This document shows positions 1 to 11,713 of a DNA stretch of 64,000 bases, in pieces. The stretch lies in assembly GCA_046330455.1 (NCBI GenBank), contig JAXLSU010000009.1, positions 62,001-126,000 on the forward strand, written 5' to 3'. The translations under genes were made by a program, and so were the position numbers. This stretch comes from CAVQXR01 sp046330455 (GTDB taxonomy: Bacteria; Actinomycetota; Thermoleophilia; Gaiellales; Gaiellaceae). Every line of letters starts with the position of its first letter. Positions within the stretch are counted from its first letter, which is position 1. Below the pieces are notes generated by a model. The model saw only the letters and a program-made list of their open reading frames with translations. It had not been told where the DNA came from and did not search any database.

Positions 1-440
1 GGGAAGCCCGCCAGATCGGCATAGCGGGGCAGCGTGTCGTCGTAGCTGTGGAACTCGACGACCCCCATGTGCCGCGCCGTCGCCAGATGGATCGCGTCGT
101 TTGCGCGCAGCCCGCTCCAGCCGCGAGGCACCCCCTCCCTGATGAGGGTTCGAGCACTCACGGCGATCAGAGGGTAGACCTCGACGATCTTGACGGATCC
201 ACCGGGCTCCCAGAGACCGTTGATCCTCTGTTCGATTTCGGGTGAAAGCGCCTGCTGCCTCCGCTCCGTCGCGCTGTAGGCGACCTCGACCTGGGAGAGC
301 ACCGACGTCACGATCTCGAGCTTCCCCGCACGAGCGTCGCCGAGCAACAGCTCGATCAGCGGCGAGCGCTCCGGATGGTCCTCCACCCACGAGAGAAGAA
401 CATCGGCGTCCCAGTAGAGCAGAGGCGGCCGATCAGGCAT
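1..440 (-). CDS. PIN-domain ribonuclease, VapC-like (C-terminus cut by window edge)
   Basis: Reading the minus strand from an ATG at 438-440 gives an uninterrupted frame of 146 codons to the window edge. It has the PIN-domain pattern: an early Asp in YWDADVLLSW, a Glu in SQVEVAYS, then LRANDAIHLATA followed by a HSYDD segment. These correspond to the acidic residues that bind Mg2+ in VapC-type RNases, so an RNase toxin role is the natural inference. The gene begins inside the 3' end of the upstream 269-residue gene (8-nt overlap), so translation is probably coupled. Because the frame is open at position 1, the true length is unknown, although little seems to be missing since PIN proteins are usually 130-150 residues. 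Confidence 0.8.
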   Translation of the reverse strand, partial: MPDRPPLLYWDADVLLSWVEDHPERSPLIELLLGDARAGKLEIVTSVLSQVEVAYSATERRQQALSPEIEQRINGLWEPGGSVKIVEVYPLIAVSARTLIREGVPRGWSGLRANDAIHLATARHMGVVEFHSYDDTLPRYADLAGF

Positions 441-1242
441 CGCGAAGGCGTCTGATCGTGATTTCGGGCGCCGGGCTCGAAGGGGTGGGCTGCACCGCGC
501 CGCGGGCGGCCAGATACGCATCGGGCGTCGCCCCGTGCACGACCGTCACTCCCCGCACGCGCCGCACGGTCTGCGGCCTGCCGGTGACGCGGTCGCGCAT
601 CACCCATCCCTCGACGACCGCGACTCGACCCCAGACGTCGCGCATGATGTCCTCCATCCCCTCCTCGAGGTAGCAGGACACCGCCCGGTCGAAGAGCGTG
701 TCGTAAAGCGTGAAGCGAAGGCCGCCGCGGCTCGTGAGTGTCTGGACCCTTCCTTGTACCCCGCCGTACGCCGCCGAGACCGCCGCAGGGGGCCCGGTGG
801 GCGCGGTCTCCTCGGCGGGCCGCTCGATCCGGCGGACCGTGGCGTCGGCCTTTGCAGTCTCGAACCGGATCGCCTCGATCTCATGATCCATGACGGACAT
901 GAGCGCGAAGGCTTCGTCTCTGACGGAGCCTGCGAACGCAGGCTCGACACCACGCTCGAGGGCCTGTCCGACCTCGAGGTACGCGTCGGCGACCGACTCG
1001 ACCGCGGCCGGCTCGCCGACTCCGCGCGCCGTGGCCAGCGCGCTCCCCGCCTCGAGCTCGGAGACGACCCAGCGAAGTTCCGGGTGGCCGGCCACGTCGC
1101 GGGAGAGCGCGTCCACGAGCCCGCTGAAGCGCTGTACAGCCTCGGCGAACGCGGGAAGCGAGACGTCCCCCTCGAGGGCCAGAGTAACCGTGTCGTTCGC
1201 CATCCTTGCGTCACTTCCTCGTGTCGGAGTATCGTCGTTCAC
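433..1242 (-). CDS. Unknown 269-residue protein coupled to a PIN toxin (putative antitoxin or partner)
   Basis: I do not recognise the family. The product is acidic and soluble, with no signal peptide or membrane segment. Its N-terminal half is rich in Ala, Glu and Val and looks helical (for example SVADAYLEVGQALERG), and it ends in a more basic beta-rich segment (TVRRVRGVTVVHG) followed by a Pro/Ser linker and IRRLRDA. Its stop codon overlaps the ATG of the downstream PIN gene, the arrangement typical of antitoxin-toxin pairs, yet it is far larger than usual VapB antitoxins (70-100 residues). A second in-frame Met (MANDTVTL) lies 14 codons in and is an equally plausible start. The antitoxin role is inferred from position only. 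Confidence 0.65.
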   Translation of the reverse strand: MNDDTPTRGSDARMANDTVTLALEGDVSLPAFAEAVQRFSGLVDALSRDVAGHPELRWVVSELEAGSALATARGVGEPAAVESVADAYLEVGQALERGVEPAFAGSVRDEAFALMSVMDHEIEAIRFETAKADATVRRIERPAEETAPTGPPAAVSAAYGGVQGRVQTLTSRGGLRFTLYDTLFDRAVSCYLEEGMEDIMRDVWGRVAVVEGWVMRDRVTGRPQTVRRVRGVTVVHGATPDAYLAARGAVQPTPSSPAPEITIRRLRDA

Positions 1243-1304
1243 GGGCGCGCGGTCGAGTCGTCCGTCGACGACCTGTCCGGCAGCGACACTACGTTCCCGT
1301 GCCC

Positions 1305-1529
1305 GTGCGTGACTTCCTCCTCGTATTCGACCTCGACCGGCAGGAGCTCGTCGGCGACGTCCGCGAGTTCGAGAACCCGACTGAGGCGGCGCAGGCCTAC
1401 GCTGCGCTCGAGGGCGAGCACCGCAGCGACCGGAACCTCGAGATCGTCCTCATCGGCGCCGACTCGCTCGAGACGATCCGGCACACGCACCCGAACTACT
1501 TCGGCGTGCTCTCCGACTCGCCGTACTGA
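1305..1529 (+). CDS. Small hypothetical protein (74 aa)
   Basis: A short acidic protein starting at GTG 1305 (GTG 1299 is an in-frame alternative); the longer upstream reading is Arg-rich low-complexity sequence antisense to the preceding gene and is unlikely to be translated. Visible features are a beta-strand-like start (RDFLLVFDLDR), a mixed helical part (PTEAAQAYAALEGEH) and a conserved-looking end (ETIRHTHPNYFG). No known family is recognised and no catalytic motif is evident. It stands alone, divergent from the PIN-toxin pair and upstream of the nucleotidyltransferase module. Confidence 0.5.
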   Translation: MRDFLLVFDLDRQELVGDVREFENPTEAAQAYAALEGEHRSDRNLEIVLIGADSLETIRHTHPNYFGVLSDSPY

Positions 1530-1594
1530 CGGCCACGCGTAGCTCAGAAGTCTGGCTCTGGGGCGTAGCTCCTGACGGCGCGCGGGCCCGCGTG

Positions 1595-1636
1595 AAGGAG
1601 AGATGCTAAACATCTCGAAACGGGGTGCTTACCATC
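1595..1636 (+). promoter_or_regulatory. Palindromic operator-like site before the nucleotidyltransferase pair
   Basis: An unusually AT-rich stretch contains the inverted repeat GAGATG-ctaaa-CATCTC at 1600-1616, immediately after an AAGGAG at 1595-1600 and 20 nt before the ATG at 1637. The position and symmetry fit a binding site for an autoregulating antitoxin such as the winged-helix product of the second gene. That binding is inference; no consensus is known to me. Confidence 0.35.
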
Positions 1637-2230
1637 ATGAATCAGATCGAGATAACGAGCGAGCGGGTTGACGAGCTGCTCGCTGAGCTCGGCCAGCGGC
1701 TGGAGGCGCTCGGAGCTCGCTACGAGATCGTCATCGTCGGAGGGGCCGCGCTTCTCGCACTCGGCTTCGTGGCACGCACGACCCAGGATGTCGACGTCGT
1801 CGGCGTCGATGACGGAGCTGGACTTGCTCCCGCCGACCCGCTTCCGGGACCGCTCGTGCGGGCCAAGGACCTGGTGGCGCGCGACCTCGTGATCGACTCC
1901 GAGTGGCTCAATGCGCGCGCGTCAGACATCGTGCGGTTCGGCCTCCCGCTCGGGTTCTTCTCGCGTTGCGAGACCCGGGGCTACGGTCCTGCCCTCGTCG
2001 TCCACTTTGCCGGTCGGGTCGATCTCATCTGTTTCAAGCTCCACGCACTCGTCGATCGAGGTGCCGGTGGCAAGCACGACGAGGATCTTTCGGCCCTCGT
2101 CCCGACGCGTGACGAGCTGCTGGCGGCCGCCCGCTGGAGCACGACCCATGATCCATCGCCCGGGTATCGGCAGATGCTCGTCCGGGCGCTCGAGTATCTC
2201 GGAGTCGAGAATGTCGATCTCGGCTCTTAG
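1637..2230 (+). CDS. Nucleotidyltransferase-like protein (DUF6036 / AbiEii-like)
   Basis: The N-terminal part shows the minimal nucleotidyltransferase fold signature: IVIVGGAALLALG followed by TTQDVDVV, which carries the metal-binding DxD. The central VHFAGRVDLICFKLHALVDRG and the C-terminal KHDEDLSALVP resemble the DUF6036/AbiEii region. Length (197 residues from ATG 1637; a GTG at 1625 is in frame) is normal for this group. It overlaps the next gene by 20 nt, so the two form a coupled pair. Proteins of this kind act as toxins or antitoxins in type II/IV-like systems; which role applies here cannot be read from the sequence. Confidence 0.72.
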   Translation: MNQIEITSERVDELLAELGQRLEALGARYEIVIVGGAALLALGFVARTTQDVDVVGVDDGAGLAPADPLPGPLVRAKDLVARDLVIDSEWLNARASDIVRFGLPLGFFSRCETRGYGPALVVHFAGRVDLICFKLHALVDRGAGGKHDEDLSALVPTRDELLAAARWSTTHDPSPGYRQMLVRALEYLGVENVDLGS

Positions 2231-3203
2231 GGAGCGAGCGGCCTCGCAGGCGCTCGAGTTCGCGTGGGACTCGTGGGCGCAGATGGGAGTGTTCGCCGCC
2301 CCTCGCATCGAGGACACGCGCACGGCTGACCCGGAGGCACTGCTCGTGTTCACGCTCGAGGTCGCCCGTCGTGACCCGAGGTTGTTCGACGAGGTGCTCG
2401 ACTGGCTCCTCGAGAACGAGAGGCTGATCAGCGTTCAGCGCCTGCGGAATCTCTGCCGAGACGAGCGCGATACCCGGCTCGTTGGTGCCGCACTGCGGTG
2501 GGTTTCCCAGTTCCGGCCCAACCCGCGCTTTGGCCGTGACGCCCCTGCGAAGGAGCGTTGGCCTCAGGAGCCGCTGTTCAGGGCGGCTTCGGCTGATGTC
2601 TGGAACCCGGACCCGTTCTTCCTGGAGTTCGGCCTCGTACGCCCGGCCGCAGGTCCGACGGGGAAATCCCAGCTACCCGACGTGACGCGACCGATCAACC
2701 TCGCATTGCGGTTGCGCCTGGCGCTCGGTGTCTCCTCCCGAGCCGAGGTTGTCCGCTTTCTGCTCACGGGCCCAGCCCCAGGCGTGTCCGCCCAGGTCGT
2801 CGCGGAGGCTGTCGCGTTCTCCAAGCGAAACGTGTTTCAGACACTCGACGGGCTCGTCGAGGCCGAGCTCGTCTCGCAGCTGACGGTGGGCAACGAGCGC
2901 CGATACGCGATCGAGCGCGAGGTCTGGTGGGCCCTGCTCCATGTCGATCGGCCGCCCGAGTATCGAGAGTGGCCACAGCTACTCTGGGCAGTGCGTCAGT
3001 TGCTTCGCTGGCTCGACGATCCCGCCGTCGACGTGCTCTCCGACTCGATGCGGGCCAGCGCCGCCCGGGACGTCAGCGAGCGTCTCGAGAGCAGCCTCTT
3101 GTTGGCCGGCGTGCCCGTGGTTGGCAAGACCCTGCCGGGAGCACGCTACTGGGAGGGCTTTGTCGAAACCGTGGATGGCGCTCTCGCGGCGTTGCGAGGA
3201 TAG
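2211..3203 (+). CDS. Winged-helix partner protein of the nucleotidyltransferase
   Basis: The chosen ATG at 2211 lies within the end of the preceding gene; the longer open frame upstream is only a shadow of it. The 330-residue product has a helical N-terminal half (repeated Leu/Arg-rich helices around EVLDWLLENERLIS) and a C-terminal MarR/ArsR-like winged helix: VVAEAVAFSKRNVFQTLDGL is the recognition helix region and the following VSQLTVGNERRYAI is the wing. It probably binds DNA near its own promoter and regulates or neutralises the nucleotidyltransferase partner. This pairing and the location next to a restriction gene suggest a defence-linked toxin-antitoxin module. Function is inferred; only the HTH is visible. 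Confidence 0.65.
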   Translation: MSISALRERAASQALEFAWDSWAQMGVFAAPRIEDTRTADPEALLVFTLEVARRDPRLFDEVLDWLLENERLISVQRLRNLCRDERDTRLVGAALRWVSQFRPNPRFGRDAPAKERWPQEPLFRAASADVWNPDPFFLEFGLVRPAAGPTGKSQLPDVTRPINLALRLRLALGVSSRAEVVRFLLTGPAPGVSAQVVAEAVAFSKRNVFQTLDGLVEAELVSQLTVGNERRYAIEREVWWALLHVDRPPEYREWPQLLWAVRQLLRWLDDPAVDVLSDSMRASAARDVSERLESSLLLAGVPVVGKTLPGARYWEGFVETVDGALAALRG

Positions 3204-3246
3204 GCACCACCTCTCTGTCCGTGTCCGAGTCGAGGGAAACGGCCTC

Positions 3247-3279
3247 ATCCTTTCGTTACGGTTCGCGCAACCGAAGGAT
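3247..3279 (+). promoter_or_regulatory. Hairpin that would hide the hsdR ribosome-binding site
   Basis: Just upstream of hsdR an inner stem CGGTT/AACCG (3259-3263 with 3269-3273, 5-nt loop) is extended by an outer stem ATCCTT/AAGGAT (3247-3252 with 3274-3279), with TCGTTA unpaired on one side. The AAGGAT arm is the only Shine-Dalgarno-like sequence before ATG 3291 and ends 11 nt from it, so the folded RNA would occlude it. Translational control is inference. Confidence 0.4.
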
Positions 3280-3290
3280 CGTTTGGTTCG

Positions 3291-6872
<3,582 letters not shown>

Positions 6873-6891
6873 CCGCGTCTGCCGTGTCAGG

Positions 6892-7317
6892 ATGCCGGAT
6901 GTGAGCAGGCTCACCCTGATCGGCGTCGCCGCCATCGTCGTCTCTCTCGCGGTCGTGGCGCCGGCGGCGGGCAAGCACGCCTTCTGGCAGACGCCGTCGA
7001 AGCGGATCCACTGCGCCTGGTTCTCGCCCCCCTCGTTCCTGCGCTGCGACATCGACGGCGGGCTGCGCCCGAAGCCGAGCCGCCCGGCGAGCTGTCGCGA
7101 CGACTTCGGGCAGGGGCTCGAGATGAGCCGGACCGGCCGGTCGAAGGTCGTCTGTGCGGGTGACTCGACGAACGATCCGTCCGCCCGCGTGCTCGCCTAC
7201 GGGACGAACTGGAAGCGCGGCGGCTTCACGTGCAAGGTCCGGACGACCGGCGTCCGGTGCACGAACGCATCGGGCCACGGGTTCTTCCTCAGCCGCGAGC
7301 GCTGGTCGCGCTTCTGA
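6892..7317 (+). CDS. Exported small protein, DUF6636-like
   Basis: The ATG at 6892 begins a typical signal peptide: MPDVSRLTLIGVAAIVV, a hydrophobic core, then an Ala-rich cleavage region near residue 25 (APAAG). The mature part has the DUF6636 pattern: FWQTPSKRIHCAW, FLRCDI, and several further Cys (CRDDF, VVCAGD, FTCKV, VRCTN), which suggests two or three disulfides outside the membrane. The end, NASGHGFFLSRERW, also fits that family. It follows hsdR by 19 nt on the same strand but has no obvious functional link to it. Role unknown. Confidence 0.7.
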   Translation: MPDVSRLTLIGVAAIVVSLAVVAPAAGKHAFWQTPSKRIHCAWFSPPSFLRCDIDGGLRPKPSRPASCRDDFGQGLEMSRTGRSKVVCAGDSTNDPSARVLAYGTNWKRGGFTCKVRTTGVRCTNASGHGFFLSRERWSRF

Positions 7318-7340
7318 CGGACGAAAGGCCTCGCCGGAGC

Positions 7341-7361
7341 GGGCCGGATCAGATCCGGCCC
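7341..7361 (+). repeat. Palindromic repeat, intergenic copy
   Basis: Perfect arms GGGCCGGAT and ATCCGGCCC with a CAG loop, followed by CTAC. The stop codon (TAG on the minus strand) of the gene at 7362-8003 lies in this tail, so the element sits exactly at the 3' ends of two convergent genes and may act as a hairpin terminator. Confidence 0.85.
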
Positions 7362-8003
7362 CTACCTCGACCCCGGGCCGGCGCTCTCGTGCCAGCCGGG
7401 ACGGTAGCCGCTGCGAAGCGCCGCGAGCACCGTCGGCGGAGTCAGCGCGGAGGCCGTGCCCGACCGTGGTCGCGCTCGGGCAGCCCCGTAGCCTGCGAAC
7501 GACCACGGCAGCAGCTCGCGACCGCGAACCGCGACGAAGTCGCCCTCGAGCTCGACCATCGCGCCGTCGGGCAGCTCGGCCCACCGTTCTCGGTGACGGC
7601 GCTTCGCTCTCCCCTCCAGCCGCTCGGCATGCAGCCGGCGATCGAGCTCCGGTGCAGCGGGCGGCCGCCCGAGGCCCGCTGCGCCGGCCACCGCCGTCGC
7701 GAACGCGACGGCGTCGGAACGTCGGCACAGGTAGCAGGGTCGGTGGCCTGCGGTGAGCGCGGTCACCTCGTCGAGGAAGAACAGCTCCGTGTAGTGGTCT
7801 GTCCAGGGCTCCGCGTACCAGTCCTTGAACTGGAGCACGCAGCAGATCCACGCCCGCGATGTCCAGCGACGTCCCCCGAGCGTCCGTGTCGCGACGTCGT
7901 GGATGCGCCCGCCGCGGTTTCCCATCATCGTCCCGCGCTCGACGGTGGCCACGAGCTCGCCGTCCGGCCGGACGCGGTTCTGGAGCGGGCTCGACGCAGG
8001 CAT
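7362..8003 (-). CDS. Conserved hypothetical protein with a CxxC motif
   Basis: The start is set at ATG 8003 (MPASSPLQNRV), 11 nt after the stop of the glycosylase gene upstream; the longer open frame into that gene is a shadow. The 213-residue product contains RTLGGRRWTSRAWICC, then YTELFFLDEVTALTAGHRPCYLCRR with a CxxC that may bind metal, and a charged helix (ERLEGRAKRRHRERWAELPDG). It resembles a conserved actinobacterial family of unknown function. Operon placement with an alkylation-repair glycosylase hints at a nucleic-acid-linked job, but nothing in the sequence proves it. Confidence 0.65.
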   Translation of the reverse strand: MPASSPLQNRVRPDGELVATVERGTMMGNRGGRIHDVATRTLGGRRWTSRAWICCVLQFKDWYAEPWTDHYTELFFLDEVTALTAGHRPCYLCRRSDAVAFATAVAGAAGLGRPPAAPELDRRLHAERLEGRAKRRHRERWAELPDGAMVELEGDFVAVRGRELLPWSFAGYGAARARPRSGTASALTPPTVLAALRSGYRPGWHESAGPGSR

Positions 8004-8014
8004 GCAGACCGAGT

Positions 8015-8872
8015 CTAGGCTGCCACCGCAACCCGCCCGCGCGGCAATGTCGCACCTGCGAGCAGGTAGACGCTCGCGAGGCCCTGCCACTCACCGTAGG
8101 GCGCGAGCAGCTCGGCGGTGTCCTCCGGAGTCGCCTCGCGCCCGAGCAGCCGTCGGCAGAGCTTGACGAGACCGAGGTCGCCGACGAGGCCGTGCTCGTA
8201 GCGACCGAGGCCCTCGAGGCAGATGACGCCGGCCGACCAGGGGCCGAGCGTGCGCTCCTCGACGATCCTGCCGACCGCGACGTCCGTTACGACGTCGCGG
8301 AGACGCTCGACGTCCCACCCGCGGGAGATCCGTACGAGCGCGGACGACTTGCGGGCGACGAGGCCGGACGCGCACAGCTCGGCGGGGCTGCACGGCGCGA
8401 AGGTCTCCCGTACGGGCGGAAGACTGAAGCCGGCGTGCCCGGGGGCGTGGCGGCGGATCAGGCGCGCCTCGATCGCGCGCGCCTCCCGCGCCGAGATCAG
8501 CTGGCCGCACAGGGCCCGGAGCAGCGCGTGGGTGACCGTGGCGGTACGGAGGGGGCGCAGGCCGCGCAGCCGGAAGGTGGCCATCCCGAGCAGCGGATCC
8601 GACCCGAATCGCCGCAGGAACTCCGTGTGGTCGTCGTCGACGGCGAGGACGAAGCGGAGGCGGTCGAGCGCCGCCGCCGCGTCCGTGGCCCGCATCCTGA
8701 TCTGCAGCGCGCCGTCCCGAGCCTGCCAGACCCGTGCGAGCGCGGGCCCGCCCGCGTCCAGGACGCACGTCAGCACACCCTCGCGGAAGCTGCGCGTCCG
8801 GTCGCTCGCGTGCCGGGCCGAGAGGGCGAGCGAGTAGGGCCCGCGCGGACGAATCGCCGTCTCGAACGTCAC
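8015..8872 (-). CDS. DNA-3-methyladenine glycosylase, AlkA-like
   Basis: Base-excision repair enzyme that removes alkylated purines. The HhH-GPD region is visible: CGQLISAREARAIEARL helix, then RTLGPWSAGVICLEGLGRYEHG (helix-hairpin-helix) and the catalytic Asp in LVGDLGLVKL. The N-terminal segment, VTFETAIRPRGPYSLALSA, matches the beta-rich AlkA N-domain, so I start at GTG 8872; the frame extends to ATG 8989 but that would run into the clpC promoter region and adds Arg-rich sequence. About 285 residues, normal for the family. It is probably co-transcribed with the CxxC protein 11 nt downstream. Confidence 0.78.
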   Translation of the reverse strand: MTFETAIRPRGPYSLALSARHASDRTRSFREGVLTCVLDAGGPALARVWQARDGALQIRMRATDAAAALDRLRFVLAVDDDHTEFLRRFGSDPLLGMATFRLRGLRPLRTATVTHALLRALCGQLISAREARAIEARLIRRHAPGHAGFSLPPVRETFAPCSPAELCASGLVARKSSALVRISRGWDVERLRDVVTDVAVGRIVEERTLGPWSAGVICLEGLGRYEHGLVGDLGLVKLCRRLLGREATPEDTAELLAPYGEWQGLASVYLLAGATLPRGRVAVAA

Positions 8873-9021
8873 CGGAAGACCGTACAGACAGGGGCGGACC
8901 GCCGGTCGTCGAAGGCGTGCTCGGAGAGCAGACGCGCAGACTCGCGACCGGGTTGCCGATAACGACTCGACGAGGCCGTCCGCTACCATAGGTCGGGCCA
9001 GACGCCAAGGAAGGGCTGCAC

Positions 9022-11559
9022 GTGTTCGAACGCTTCACCGAAAGGGCTCGCCAGGTCGTCGTTCTCGCCCAGGACGAGGCCCGCGCCCTCAAGCACAACT
9101 ACATCGGTACCGAGCACATCCTGCTGGGCCTGCTCCGCGAGGAGGAGGGCCTGGCGGCGCGCGTGCTCGAGAGCCTCGACATCACGGTCGAGGAGGTGCG
9201 CGCGCAGGTCGCCCGCATCGTGGGCCAGGGCGACGAGGTCACGACGGGTCAGATCCCGTTCACACCGCGTGCGAAGAAGGTCCTCGAGCTGGCGCTGCGC
9301 GAGGCGCTTTCGCTCGGCCACAACTACATCGGCACCGAGCACATCCTGCTCGGCCTCGTCCGCGAGAACGAGGGCGTCGCCGCCCGCATCCTGCTCGACT
9401 TCGACGCGGACGCGGAGAAGATCCGCAACGAGATCATCCGCATGCTGTCCGGCCCGGGCCGGCGCGGTCAGGGCGCCCAGGCCGGGGGAGGCTCCTCGAG
9501 CGGCGAGAAGGCGAAGAGCTCGAAGCTGCTCGACCAGTTCGGACGGAACCTGACGAAGCTCGCGGCCGAGGGCAAGCTCGACCCCGTCGTCGGTCGGCAG
9601 ACCGAGATCGAGCGGGTCATGCAGATCCTCTCGCGGCGCACGAAGAACAACCCGGTGCTGATCGGCGAGCCCGGCGTCGGCAAGACGGCAGTCGTCGAGG
9701 GGCTCGCAGCCCGCATCTCCGGGAACCAGGTGCCCGAGCTGCTCAAGGGCAAGCAGATCTACACCCTCGACCTGGCCGCGCTCGTGGCCGGCTCGAAGTA
9801 TCGCGGCGAGTTCGAGGAGCGCCTGAAGAAGGTGATGAAGGAGATCACCCAGCGGGGCGACATCATCCTCTTCATCGACGAGCTCCACAACCTCGTCGGC
9901 GCCGGCGCGGCCGAGGGCGCGATCGACGCGGCCTCGATCCTGAAGCCGGCGCTCGCCCGCGGCGAGCTGCAGACGATCGGGGCGACCACGCTCGACGAGT
10001 ACCGCAAGTACCTCGAGCGTGACGCGGCCCTCGAGCGGCGCTTCCAGCAGGTGCGGATCGACGAGCCGAGCGTCGACGAGAGCGTCGAGATCCTCCGCGG
10101 CCTTCGCGACCGCTACGAGGCCCACCACCGCTGCACGATCACCGACGACGCGCTGCGCGCGGCCGCGACGCTCTCGGATCGCTACATCCAGGATCGCCAT
10201 CTGCCGGACAAGGCGATCGACCTGATCGACGAAGCGGCGTCGCGGATGCGGATCAAGACGATGACCGCACCGCCGCAGTACCGCGAGCTCGAGGAGGAGA
10301 TCGACTCCGTCCGGGTCGAGAAGGAGCAGGCGATCGAGGACCAGGAGTTCGAGAAGGCCGCCCAGCTCCGCGACAAGGAGCGCAAGCTGACGCAGAAGAA
10401 GCGCGAGCTGGAGGAGAGCTGGCGCAACGACGAGGGTACGGTCCAACCGGAGATCGGCGAGGAGGAGATCGCCGACATCGTCTCGATGTGGACCGGGATC
10501 CCCGTGTTCAAGCTAACGGAGGCCGAGTCGCAGAAGCTCATCCGCATGGAGGAGGAGCTCCACAAGCGCGTGATCGGTCAGCACCTCGCGATCGAGGCGG
10601 TCTCGAAGGCGATCCGCCGCGCGCGCGCCGGGATCAAGGATCCGAAGCGCCCGACCGGCTCGTTCATCTTCCTCGGCCCCTCGGGCGTGGGGAAGACCGA
10701 GCTCGCCCGGACGCTCGCCGAGTTCCTGTTCGGGGACGAGGACGCGATGATCCAGGTCGACATGTCCGAGTACATGGAGAAGCACTCGGTGTCGCGGCTC
10801 GTCGGCTCGCCGCCCGGCTACATCGGCTACGACGAGGGCGGACAGCTCACCGAAGCGGTACGTCGCAAGCCATACTCGGTCGTGCTGCTCGACGAGATCG
10901 AGAAGGCCCATCCCGACGTCTTCAACATCCTTCTGCAGATCCTCGAGGACGGGCGGCTCACCGACGCGCAGGGACGGAAGGTCGACTTCCGGAACACGAT
11001 CGTGATCATGACCTCGAACATCGGGGCGGCCACGATCGCGAAGAACCAGGCGCTCGGCTTCACGGTCGCCGACGAGAGCGGGCTCTCGTACGAGGACATG
11101 AAGAACCGGATCATGGGCGAGCTGAAGCGCGTCTTCCGCCCCGAGCTGCTGAACCGCATCGACGAGGTCATCGTCTTCCACAAGCTCGCGAAGGAGGAGG
11201 TCAAGCAGGTGGTCGACCTCATGCTTCGCCGGCTGCGGGAGCAGATTGCCGTTCACGAGGCGGCGATCGAGATCACGGACGAGGCGAAGGACTTCCTCGT
11301 CGAGAAGGGCTACGACCCGACGATGGGCGCCCGTCCGCTCCGGCGTGCGATCCAGAGCCACATCGAGGACCCGCTCGCCGACTTCGTGCTCGGCCGCGTC
11401 CTCGTGCCCGGCTCGATCATCCGGGTCGATCACCAGGAGGGCGAGGATCAGGTCTCGATCGAGCTGATCGAGCCCGAGCCGCAGCTCGTGACCGTGCCGC
11501 CCGACGAGCCCGAGCGCTCGGCGAACGGGCACGGCGAGCACGGCGCCGACGACGACTGA
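9022..11559 (+). CDS. clpC: ATP-dependent Clp protease ATP-binding subunit ClpC
   Basis: AAA+ unfoldase that feeds damaged or tagged proteins to ClpP in the cytosol. The GTG start at 9022 follows AAGGAAGG and gives the standard beginning FERFTERARQVV. Order of domains: double Clp-N repeat (two IGTEHILLGL motifs), first AAA+ module with GEPGVGKT and Walker B LFIDELH, a middle coiled region containing the UVR-like EFEKAAQLRDKE, second AAA+ module with GPSGVGKTE and LLDEIEKAHPDVF, and a ClpB-D2-small domain. Length 845 is typical for ClpC. No mcsA/mcsB/ctsR is adjacent, unlike in Bacillus. Confidence 0.97.
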   Translation: MFERFTERARQVVVLAQDEARALKHNYIGTEHILLGLLREEEGLAARVLESLDITVEEVRAQVARIVGQGDEVTTGQIPFTPRAKKVLELALREALSLGHNYIGTEHILLGLVRENEGVAARILLDFDADAEKIRNEIIRMLSGPGRRGQGAQAGGGSSSGEKAKSSKLLDQFGRNLTKLAAEGKLDPVVGRQTEIERVMQILSRRTKNNPVLIGEPGVGKTAVVEGLAARISGNQVPELLKGKQIYTLDLAALVAGSKYRGEFEERLKKVMKEITQRGDIILFIDELHNLVGAGAAEGAIDAASILKPALARGELQTIGATTLDEYRKYLERDAALERRFQQVRIDEPSVDESVEILRGLRDRYEAHHRCTITDDALRAAATLSDRYIQDRHLPDKAIDLIDEAASRMRIKTMTAPPQYRELEEEIDSVRVEKEQAIEDQEFEKAAQLRDKERKLTQKKRELEESWRNDEGTVQPEIGEEEIADIVSMWTGIPVFKLTEAESQKLIRMEEELHKRVIGQHLAIEAVSKAIRRARAGIKDPKRPTGSFIFLGPSGVGKTELARTLAEFLFGDEDAMIQVDMSEYMEKHSVSRLVGSPPGYIGYDEGGQLTEAVRRKPYSVVLLDEIEKAHPDVFNILLQILEDGRLTDAQGRKVDFRNTIVIMTSNIGAATIAKNQALGFTVADESGLSYEDMKNRIMGELKRVFRPELLNRIDEVIVFHKLAKEEVKQVVDLMLRRLREQIAVHEAAIEITDEAKDFLVEKGYDPTMGARPLRRAIQSHIEDPLADFVLGRVLVPGSIIRVDHQEGEDQVSIELIEPEPQLVTVPPDEPERSANGHGEHGADDD

Positions 11560-11625
11560 GCCGGGGACGGCCCGGCTGCTGCGTGGCCGTCGTGGCGGAC
11601 GGCTCCCGCACGGGCTCGGCCGTCC

Positions 11626-11642
11626 CGGGTGCCAGGCACCCG
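11626..11642 (+). repeat. Palindrome in the clpC-radA gap
   Basis: The sequence CGGGTGCCAGGCACCCG is a 17-nt palindrome with a single central base. It lies 67 nt after the clpC stop and could be a weak terminator hairpin. Related GGTGCC/GGCACC palindromes occur at 28799 and 39377. Confidence 0.5.
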
Positions 11643-11700
11643 AGGAGATCCGTGACGGATCCGTTGCGGTCTCGTGACGGAGGCCGTCGGAGGGGCTCCG

Positions 11701-11713
11701 TACGATTCGAGGC
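11701..11713 (+). promoter_or_regulatory. -10-like element directly before radA (leaderless type)
   Basis: TACGAT at 11701-11706 ends 7 nt before the GTG start of radA, and there is no Shine-Dalgarno sequence in between. This spacing would place transcription initiation at or next to the start codon. No convincing -35 hexamer is visible at 17 nt, so the call is tentative. Confidence 0.4.

Noticed and set aside
1530..1594. tRNA-like GTAGCTC words between the small ORF and the nucleotidyltransferase pair
   Set aside because: No acceptor, anticodon or T arm can be formed.
3205..3290. SOS box upstream of the S24-tailed hsdR
   Set aside because: The leader has CGAACCAAAC on the minus strand (from the TTCG before the ATG) but no GTTCG partner at N4 spacing; it does not meet the CGAAC-N4-GTTCG pattern seen at lexA.
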